From Halothiobacillus neapolitanus (GTDB taxonomy: Bacteria > Pseudomonadota > Gammaproteobacteria > Halothiobacillales > Halothiobacillaceae): 6,006 bases of DNA. The DNA lies in NCBI GenBank assembly GCA_020721485.1, contig DYMR01000122.1, forward strand, positions 1 through 6,006, in the 5' to 3' direction. Numbering within the stretch: position 1 is the stretch's first letter; the number at the start of each line of letters is the position of its first letter. Shown one piece after another: positions 1 through 5,418 of this stretch. A program made the translations under genes and the position numbers. Below the pieces are notes generated by a model. It made no database searches. It was not told where the DNA came from and worked only from the letters and a program-made list of their open reading frames with translations.

Positions 1-48
1 GACCTCAACCTTGGCAAGGTTGCGCTCTACCAGCTGAGCTATTCCCGC
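1..48 (-). tRNA. tRNA-Gly(GCC), 5' part, runs off the left edge
   Basis: Glycine tRNA reading GGC/GGU codons. Read on the minus strand, the gene starts at base 48 with GCGGGAA (5' half of the acceptor stem). It continues with a D-arm (GCTC/GAGC stem around AGCTGGTA) and an anticodon arm with a perfect 5-bp stem (CAACC/GGTTG) enclosing the loop TTGCCAA. The anticodon GCC corresponds to bases 13-15. The variable loop begins AGGTC, and the T-arm, 3' acceptor strand and CCA end lie outside the window. The acceptor and anticodon sequences match bacterial tRNA-Gly(GCC) as I know it. More tRNA genes may follow beyond the left edge, since stable-RNA genes often cluster, but this cannot be seen here. 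Confidence 0.95.
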
Positions 49-61
49 AAACAGGCGCAGG

Positions 62-90
62 ATTATCCGGAGCGAATGCGGTATTGTCAA
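62..90 (-). promoter_or_regulatory. Sigma-70 promoter of tRNA-Gly
   Basis: On the minus strand there is a perfect -35 box TTGACA (bases 85-90) and a -10 box GATAAT (bases 62-67; 5 of 6 match TATAAT), separated by exactly 17 bp. Transcription should start near base 55, leaving only a few bases of leader before the mature tRNA 5' end at 48. The bases after the -10 box are GC-rich (CCTGCGCC), like the discriminators of stringently controlled stable-RNA promoters. Stringent control is therefore a reasonable inference but is not shown. Confidence 0.85.
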
Positions 91-98
91 CAGGAATG

Positions 99-122
99 AG
101 CCCGTTTTCGGTGGCTTTTTTT
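99..122 (+). terminator. Hairpin plus T-run ahead of priA (possible terminator)
   Basis: On the plus strand, AGCC (99-102) pairs with GGCT (113-116). An inner CG/CG pair closes a TTTT loop, with a two-base bulge on the 3' side, and a run of seven T follows (116-122). It has the form of a modest intrinsic terminator. It points towards priA although the only gene to its left is the oppositely oriented tRNA. It could block antisense readthrough from the tRNA side, attenuate priA if the priA promoter lies upstream, or be fortuitous. The stem is short and imperfect. Confidence 0.4.
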
Positions 123-141
123 GCGTGGTTTGTGGCGGGAT

Positions 142-2403
142 ATGGCTTTGGACGATTCATCAGGAACGCTGTGGACAGTGGCTTTGCCGGGGCCAATGCG
201 GGCGTTGCTTACCTATCGGGTGGCTGTCGAGGCGCAGGCGGGGATGCGGGTGCGGGTGCCGCTCGGTGCTCGGCGGTCGGTGGTGGGGGTTTTGTGGCAG
301 CGGTTGCCGGCGCAGTCGTTGGATTTTGCGGTGAAGCCGGTGGATGCGGTGTTGGATCGGTCGCCGTTATTGTCGGCACACGATGTGCGCTGCGTGGCTT
401 GGGCATCGGAGTATTACCACTTTCCCTTGGGCGAATGTGTGTTGGCGGCGTTTCCGCCGGCCTTGCGTCAAGATAAAGGGCGCGATATGGCGGATGGAGA
501 CAGGCCGGGTGGAACTGCTTTGGCGCGGGTGCTGGATCCGCACGGTTGGGTGCTCACGCCAGAGGGCGCTGCGGCTTGGGCGGCGGGTCAGGTTCGGGGC
601 AGTCAGCAAAAGGCGTTGATGTCTGCGCTGTTGGCGTCGCCGGCTGGGGTGTTGGTGGAAGATTTGCCGGCGGTGCCCGCCGCGACGCGGTCGCGTTTGC
701 TGGATTTGGGTTGGGCGGTGGTGCATTCGATGCCTGTCGAGGGGGCTGCGGGCGGGGCGCTGGGGCTGAATTCGGAGTTTCCCGAGATTTCGATGAGCTC
801 GATTGCGTTGAATGCGGCGCAGCAGGCGGCGGTGGATGCGGTGTGGCAGGCGCGGGCGCAGTTTGGGGTTTGGCTGCTGGAGGGGGTGACGGGCAGCGGT
901 AAAACCGAGGTGTATTTGGCGTTGATTGCCGTTGTGTTGCGCGAGGGCGGTCAGGCGTTGGTTTTGGTGCCGGAAATTGGTTTGACGCCGCAGTGGGTGG
1001 CGCGTTTTTCGGCACGGTTGGGCTTTGCGCCCACGGTGCTGCATTCGGGTATGGCGGAAGGTGCGCGGCTGCGCGCCTGGCAGGCTGCGCGCACCGGGCG
1101 GTCGCGGGTGGTGATCGGGACGCGGTCGGCGGTGTTTCAGCCGATGGCGGCGTTGCGCTTGGTGGTGGTGGACGAAGAGCATGATGTGTCGTTCAAGCAA
1201 CAGGAAGGTTTTGGCTATCACGCGCGGGATGTGGCGATTTGGCGCGCTCGGGATTTGGGCGTGCCGGTGGTGTTGGGTTCGGCCACGCCGTCCTTAGAAT
1301 CGTGGCGGAATCGCGCCTTGGGGCGCTATCACGGGGTGTTTTTGCCGCAACGCGCGCGGGCGGGTGCTGCGCCGCCCGTGATGCAGTTGTTGGATGTTCG
1401 TCGTTTGCCGATGCAGGCGGGGTTGTCGGCTCCGCTGCGCGCGGCGATTGAGCAACATTGGCAGGCGGGCGGGCAGGTGATGCTGTTTCTGAATCGCCGG
1501 GGCTATGCCCAAAGCTTGTTGTGCCACAGTTGTGGCTGGGTGGCTGAGTGCCCGCACTGTGATGCGTTCGTGACTTGGCATCGGCAGGCGCGGCGCTTGC
1601 GGTGCCATCACTGCGGCCATGAGCAGGCGGTGCCGACGGCGTGCCCGTCCTGCGCGGCGCCGTTGTCGGCGGCTGGGCTGGGTACGGAGCAGCTCGAAGA
1701 CGCGCTGGCCGGGTTATTTCCGGGTGCGGGTATTGAGCGGCTCGATCGGGATGCCTTGGCGCGGGTGGGGGAGTTGGATCGGCGTTTGGCGCGGATTGAA
1801 TCGGGCGAGGCGCAGTTGATTGTGGGCACGCAAATGCTGGTCAAGGGGCATGATTTTCCGGGGGTGACGCTGGTTGCCGTGGTGGATGCAGATCAAGCGT
1901 TGTTCGCCAATGATTTTCGTGCGCCGGAACGCTTCGCGCAGCAGTTGATTCAGGTGGCGGGGCGGGCGGGGCGCGCCGCGCGGGCGGGGCTGGTGTTGAT
2001 TCAAACCCATCAGCCGGAGCATCCGGGCTTGCAGCGGCTGCTGCGCGATGGCTATGGCCCGTATGCCGAGCAGCTTTTGGCGGAGCGCGCGGCGGCGGGC
2101 TTGCCGCCGGTTCAGCCTGCGGCGTTGCTGCGCGCCGATGACCCCGATGCCGGCGTGGCGCAGGCGTGGTTGACGCAAATGGCCGAGTGGCTTCGCGCGG
2201 ACTTTGCCGAACTGGCGGTCTGGGGTCCGGTGCCGGCACCCTTGGCTCGCCGTGCGGGGCGGCATCGGTTTCAACTGTTGTTGATCGCGCCGGATCGCCC
2301 GCTGTTGCAGGCGGCGCTGCGCGGTTTGGATGAAGCGTTTGCCCAACGCCGCGTGGGAAAATTGCGTTGGTCGATGGATGTTGATCCGGTCGATATGGCG
2401 TAA
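142..2403 (+). CDS. priA: Primosomal replication-restart helicase PriA
   Basis: PriA is a cytoplasmic 3'-5' superfamily-2 DNA helicase. It recognises abandoned replication forks and starts reloading of DnaB. From ATG 142 the product is 753 residues (E. coli PriA has 732). In order it shows: an N-terminal fork-binding domain (VALPGP near residue 13, RVRVPLG in the next 30 residues, EYYHFPLG near 100); Walker A GVTGSGKT (248-255); a DEEH box (344-347); and the zinc-binding insert with all eight cysteines (C461, C464, C470, C473, C488, C491, C501, C504). The later motifs GTQMLVKGHDFPGV (from 562) and QVAGRAGR (604-611) follow, and the C-terminus has the family ending DVDPVDMA. The start is uncertain. 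TTG 121 has GGTGG six bases upstream, and TTG 148 has GGCGGGA seven bases upstream. ATG 142 fits family length but has a poorly spaced ribosome site. It is transcribed away from the tRNA, with no clear terminator before glnB. Confidence 0.97.
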   Translation: MALDDSSGTLWTVALPGPMRALLTYRVAVEAQAGMRVRVPLGARRSVVGVLWQRLPAQSLDFAVKPVDAVLDRSPLLSAHDVRCVAWASEYYHFPLGECVLAAFPPALRQDKGRDMADGDRPGGTALARVLDPHGWVLTPEGAAAWAAGQVRGSQQKALMSALLASPAGVLVEDLPAVPAATRSRLLDLGWAVVHSMPVEGAAGGALGLNSEFPEISMSSIALNAAQQAAVDAVWQARAQFGVWLLEGVTGSGKTEVYLALIAVVLREGGQALVLVPEIGLTPQWVARFSARLGFAPTVLHSGMAEGARLRAWQAARTGRSRVVIGTRSAVFQPMAALRLVVVDEEHDVSFKQQEGFGYHARDVAIWRARDLGVPVVLGSATPSLESWRNRALGRYHGVFLPQRARAGAAPPVMQLLDVRRLPMQAGLSAPLRAAIEQHWQAGGQVMLFLNRRGYAQSLLCHSCGWVAECPHCDAFVTWHRQARRLRCHHCGHEQAVPTACPSCAAPLSAAGLGTEQLEDALAGLFPGAGIERLDRDALARVGELDRRLARIESGEAQLIVGTQMLVKGHDFPGVTLVAVVDADQALFANDFRAPERFAQQLIQVAGRAGRAARAGLVLIQTHQPEHPGLQRLLRDGYGPYAEQLLAERAAAGLPPVQPAALLRADDPDAGVAQAWLTQMAEWLRADFAELAVWGPVPAPLARRAGRHRFQLLLIAPDRPLLQAALRGLDEAFAQRRVGKLRWSMDVDPVDMA

Positions 2404-2447
2404 ACTCGGGATGAATCGCGGTACACCGAGCGCGATTGCGAATCCGC

Positions 2448-2834
<387 letters not shown>

Positions 2835-2891
2835 TTTTTCGGCGCGGGGCGGCTCGCTCTGGGCGGTTTCGGGCGGCTTGGGGCGGGCAAA
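2835..2891. other. Convergent glnB/thiO intergenic gap with G-quadruplex motif
   Basis: This 57-bp gap separates the ends of two convergent genes. I find no good hairpin terminator with a T-run on either strand. Instead the plus strand is very G-rich. Bases 2861-2887 contain four G-runs of at least three (2861-2863, 2871-2873, 2880-2883, 2885-2887) with loops of 7, 6 and 1 bases, which meets the usual G3N1-7 quadruplex pattern. The motif would lie in the 3' untranslated part of glnB mRNA. In a high-GC genome this can occur by chance. Confidence 0.4.
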
Positions 2892-4001
2892 TCACCCTGT
2901 GACGAGGATTCCGCCCGGTCGATCCAAGCGAAACGGGGTCAAATCGACCTCGGGTTTTTTTTCCTGAATCAGCGCACTCATCGCCTCGGCGGCGGCGGGT
3001 GCCATGGCGAGGCCATTGCGATAAAACCCGGTGGCAACAAATAAACCCGCCACGCTGGGGTGTGCGCCCATCAACGGAATTTCGTCCATCGTGCCTGGCC
3101 GCAGCCCCGCCCATTGCTGTGCGACGGAGGCATGCGCCAGATTCGGCCAGAGCGCGACTGCCTTGCGGTGTAACTGCGTTTGCGCCTCCGCTGTGGGGTG
3201 TTTGTCGAAACCGGCGTGTTCCACGGTCGAGCCGACCACCACCGAGCCATCGGCGCGCGGGATGAGGTAAATCCCTTGATCCATAATCACCGTGGGCAGC
3301 CCGATGCCGGGATTCGCCTCAAAGCGCAGCATTTGGCCGCGCACCGGAAACACTTGGCTGGGCGATAGCCCCGGCACCAACGCGCCGGCCCAAGCGCCTG
3401 CCGCCACCAACACGCGATCGGCACATACCGTGCCGTCAGCGGTTTCGACGCCGATAACTCGCTGATTTTCAATCAGTAGCCGTTGCGCTGCCTGCGATTC
3501 GAGCAGGCGAACGCCGGCGGATTCTGCCGCTTCCCGCAGGGCGTGCATCAAGCGCGGATTGCGCAGGGTGTGAATTTCCGGCAGCCATAACGCTTCTTGC
3601 GGGGGCAGATGGGCGAAATGTGCCGCCGCTGTTTGCCATTGGCCGTTGGGGTGATGTTGCGCCAGCCAGGCATCGACCGTGGCGCGCGATTCCCCGTGGC
3701 TGAGCGGATCGAGAATCAGCAATCCCCGTTCGCCAAATTCTGGATCGGTACGCGCCGCGCCGCGCAGGTGGTCGATCCAGCGGGGGTAACGCGCCATGCC
3801 GGCGGCGGCCAGGGCCATCACGGAGGGCGGATAACGCCAGCCATACAGCGGGCAGAGAATGCCGCCGCCCGCCCAAGACGCTTCGCGCCCCGTGTGCTGT
3901 CGATCCAACAGCGAGACGGACAGGCCGGCCTGTGCGAGATGCCACGCCGTCGCCAGCCCAATCGCGCCGCCGCCGATCACCAAACAGTCATTTTGATTCA
4001 T
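2892..4001 (-). CDS. thiO: Glycine oxidase ThiO (FAD-dependent)
   Basis: Flavoenzyme of the D-amino-acid-oxidase fold. It oxidises glycine to iminoglycine (dehydroglycine), which supplies the C-N unit of the thiamine thiazole ring made by ThiG/ThiS. From the ATG at 4001 the product is 369 residues, the same length as the Bacillus subtilis enzyme as I recall it. An N-terminal FAD Rossmann fold is clear: VIGGGAIG at 8-15, followed by LLDR with the ribose-binding Asp33. The C-terminal block has the family signatures QGIYLIPR (Tyr245), WAGLRPGT (Arg301) and GFYRNG (Arg328), which line up with the substrate-contacting Tyr246, Arg302 and Arg329 of the B. subtilis enzyme. A longer version from ATG 4076 would add 25 residues unlike the family, so I prefer 4001, though its ribosome site is weak. 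No other thi genes are in view. It diverges from the arsR-like gene. Confidence 0.9.
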   Translation of the reverse strand: MNQNDCLVIGGGAIGLATAWHLAQAGLSVSLLDRQHTGREASWAGGGILCPLYGWRYPPSVMALAAAGMARYPRWIDHLRGAARTDPEFGERGLLILDPLSHGESRATVDAWLAQHHPNGQWQTAAAHFAHLPPQEALWLPEIHTLRNPRLMHALREAAESAGVRLLESQAAQRLLIENQRVIGVETADGTVCADRVLVAAGAWAGALVPGLSPSQVFPVRGQMLRFEANPGIGLPTVIMDQGIYLIPRADGSVVVGSTVEHAGFDKHPTAEAQTQLHRKAVALWPNLAHASVAQQWAGLRPGTMDEIPLMGAHPSVAGLFVATGFYRNGLAMAPAAAEAMSALIQEKKPEVDLTPFRLDRPGGILVTG

Positions 4002-4127
4002 GCCCGCATTGTAGGAGATGCGGCGGGGTGCGGGGTGCGCCGTGACTTGTTGCGGGTGAATTAATTCAGGTAACATATCTACAACTGTTCATTTGTTTAT
4101 TCATTTGCTGAGTACTTTGGGGTATGA
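4002..4127. promoter_or_regulatory. Divergent regulatory region between thiO and the repressor gene
   Basis: This 126-bp gap is AT-rich from about 4056 to 4118, unlike its surroundings. It holds a perfect 12-bp palindrome TGAATTAATTCA (4057-4068) and a direct repeat TTCATTTG at 4088-4095 and 4100-4107 (12-bp period). AACA (4072-4075) and TGTT (4086-4089) form a further weak inverted pair. A poor plus-strand promoter is possible: TTGTTG (4047-4052), 18 bp, TAACAT (4071-4076), with the palindrome in its spacer. TGAA...TTCA half-sites are typical of ArsR/SmtB operators. However, the known SmtB/CzrA sites as I recall them have six bases between the halves, not four. It probably carries the promoters of both flanking genes and the repressor's operator; which element does what is inferred. 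Confidence 0.5.
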
Positions 4128-4436
4128 ATGGCGCAGGCAACCGAAACGCAAGTCATTCAACTGGTGGATGTATTCCGCCTGCTGGGGGACGCCACGCGGC
4201 TAAAAATTGTGCTGACCTGTTTGGAGGCACCGATTTCGGTGGGCGAGATTGCCGATACTGTGCAGGTGAGTGCCTCGCTGGTGAGCCATCACTTGCGGTT
4301 ATTGCGGGCGGCGCGGCTGGTGGTGGCGGATCGGCGCGGCAAACTCGTGTTCTACCGCGCGGCGGATCAGCATGTGGTCGATTTATTGACGGATATGTTG
4401 GCGCATGTGAGTGAGCCCGTTTTGGAGCTGGAATAA
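4128..4436 (+). CDS. ArsR/SmtB-family metal-sensing repressor, predicted Zn(II)-responsive
   Basis: Small dimeric winged-helix repressor expected to leave its operator when metal binds. The product is 102 residues, with the family core FRLLGDATRLKIVLTCLEAPISVGEIADTV (16-45), a recognition helix around SASLVSHHLRLLRAARLV (48-65) and the beta-wing VVADRRGKLVFYR (65-77). The alpha-3 cysteine site of arsenic, cadmium and lead sensors (ELCVCDL) is absent, and Cys31 is the only cysteine. The alpha-5 helix instead has D80-x-H82-x10-H93-x2-E96, the same spacing as the SmtB zinc site (Asp104, His106, His117, Glu120). Zn(II) is therefore the most likely effector, with Co(II) or similar divalent ions possible. 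A GGGG run lies five bases before ATG 4128, a weak ribosome site. Its stop overlaps the start of the exporter gene by one base, so the pair is almost certainly one operon controlled by this protein. Confidence 0.92.
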   Translation: MAQATETQVIQLVDVFRLLGDATRLKIVLTCLEAPISVGEIADTVQVSASLVSHHLRLLRAARLVVADRRGKLVFYRAADQHVVDLLTDMLAHVSEPVLELE

Positions 4437-5395
4437 TGTCGTTGCACACCCACGATCACCCGCATGACCACGATCACGGCCACGATCATGGCCACGGCCA
4501 CGGCCACGGCCACCACCACGCGCCCACCGATTTTGGTCGTGCCTTTCAAATCGCGATTGGCCTGAATATCGGGTTTGTGTTGGTCGAGTTCCTGTTTGGA
4601 TATTTGTCCCACTCCACCGCGCTGATGGCCGATGCCGGGCACAATCTTTCGGATGTGTTTGCGCTGTTTTTGGCTTGGGGTGCCGCCGGGCTGGCGAAAA
4701 AAGCGCCCACAGCCCGATTCAGTTATGGATTCGGCAGCAGCACCATTCTCGCGGCGTTTTTCAATGCCGTGGTGTTGCTGTTGGTGTGCGGCGCCATCGC
4801 CTGGGAATCGATTCTGCGTTTCGCCACGCCCGCGCCGGTGATGGGGTTGACCGTGGCGGTGGTGGCTGCGGTGGGCGTGCTCGTCAATGGGGTATCGGCG
4901 TGGCTGTTCATGCGCGGCAGCCGGGGGGATTTGAATGTGCGCGGGGCGTATTTGCACATGGCGGCGGATGCGCTGATTTCCTTGAGTGTGGTGGTGACCG
5001 GGTTGATTATTCTGGGCACCGGCTGGAATTGGCTCGACCCGCTGATGAGTTTGGTGATTGTTGCGGTGGTGGTGGTCGGCACTTGGGGCTTGTTGCGAGA
5101 ATCGGTGCAACTGGCGCTGGGCGCCGTGCCGCAATCCATTGATGTGCAGGCCGTGGAGCACTGGTTGACGCAGCAGCCGGGCGTGGCCGGCGTGCACGAT
5201 CTGCACATTTGGGGGCTCAGCACTGCGCGGGTGGCGTTAACCGCGCATGTGGTGATGCCCGCCGGCCATCCTGGCGATGCCGTGGTGGAAGCGTTACAGC
5301 AGGGGTTGCAGGCGCAGTTTCAGATTGCCCACAGCACGCTGCAAATCGAGCAAGGCACCACGCACCCGCACCGATGCAGCCTGATGCCGGGTTAG
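4436..5395 (+). CDS. CDF-family cation efflux protein, CzcD/ZitB-like, His-rich N-terminus
   Basis: Inner-membrane proton/metal antiporter of the cation diffusion facilitator family, predicted to export Zn(II) and perhaps Co(II) or Cd(II). The 319-residue product begins with a cytoplasmic tail holding 14 histidines in residues 4-28. About six membrane helices follow (roughly 36-56, 62-84, 103-125, 135-158, 170-192, 198-220), then a cytoplasmic ferredoxin-like domain (about 225-319). The transport site is complete and of the zinc type: H69-x3-D73 in helix 2 (ADAGHNLSD) and H174-x3-D178 in helix 5 (HMAADALIS). HDLHIW (254-259) and the terminal HPHRC (310-314) are typical of the cytoplasmic metal-binding domain. 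Translation starts at an ATG whose A is the last base of the repressor stop codon (TAATG), so the two are probably translationally coupled. The exact metal cannot be fixed from sequence, so I give no symbol. Confidence 0.94.
   Translation: MSLHTHDHPHDHDHGHDHGHGHGHGHHHAPTDFGRAFQIAIGLNIGFVLVEFLFGYLSHSTALMADAGHNLSDVFALFLAWGAAGLAKKAPTARFSYGFGSSTILAAFFNAVVLLLVCGAIAWESILRFATPAPVMGLTVAVVAAVGVLVNGVSAWLFMRGSRGDLNVRGAYLHMAADALISLSVVVTGLIILGTGWNWLDPLMSLVIVAVVVVGTWGLLRESVQLALGAVPQSIDVQAVEHWLTQQPGVAGVHDLHIWGLSTARVALTAHVVMPAGHPGDAVVEALQQGLQAQFQIAHSTLQIEQGTTHPHRCSLMPG
4490..4513 (+). repeat. GGCCAC hexamer array encoding Gly-His repeats
   Basis: Four perfect head-to-tail copies of GGCCAC, in frame, encode (Gly-His)4 in the exporter's N-terminal tail. 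They are preceded by degenerate copies (GACCAC, GATCAC, GGCCAC, GATCAT) from about 4466. Perfect short tandem units of this kind are prone to slippage. Because the unit is six bases, gain or loss of copies would change the number of metal-binding histidines without breaking the frame. Confidence 0.85.
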
Positions 5396-5406
5396 CATTC
5401 TGCTAA
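5392..5406. terminator. Small hairpin between convergent genes (weak terminator candidate)
   Basis: TTAGCA (5392-5397) and TGCTAA (5401-5406) form a perfect 6-bp stem with a 3-base loop, overlapping the exporter's TAG stop. It sits in the 23-bp gap between two convergent genes, where a bidirectional terminator would be expected. The stem is short and AT-rich and no T-run follows on either strand, so efficient intrinsic termination is doubtful. Confidence 0.3.
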
Positions 5407-5418
5407 ATGGCGGCGGCC

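Noticed and set aside
367..1221. Long minus-strand open frame (284 codons) inside priA
   Set aside because: It lies antisense to strongly supported helicase domains, its translation is dominated by Arg, His, Pro and Gln without domain motifs, and long antisense frames are expected in GC-rich genes.
1959..1989. Dense G-runs in priA resembling a quadruplex
   Set aside because: One loop is ten bases long, and the runs are explained by Gly/Arg/Ala codons of the conserved QVAGRAGRA helicase motif.
3597..4064. Plus-strand frame of 155 codons antisense to thiO
   Set aside because: The thiO frame on the other strand has family length and all key residues; this frame shows no motifs and is a shadow.
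4002..4076. N-terminal extension of thiO from ATG 4076
   Set aside because: It would add 25 residues before the FAD-binding motif that the family lacks, and would place the palindrome inside coding sequence.
4120..4132. TATGAA near the repressor start as a -10 box
   Set aside because: It overlaps the start region, leaves no leader, and has no suitable -35 box 16-18 bp upstream.
4367..5206. Minus-strand frame of 279 codons across the exporter gene
   Set aside because: It is rich in His, Gln and Arg because it is the complement of the His-rich and membrane-coding sequence, and the opposite strand encodes a complete CDF protein.
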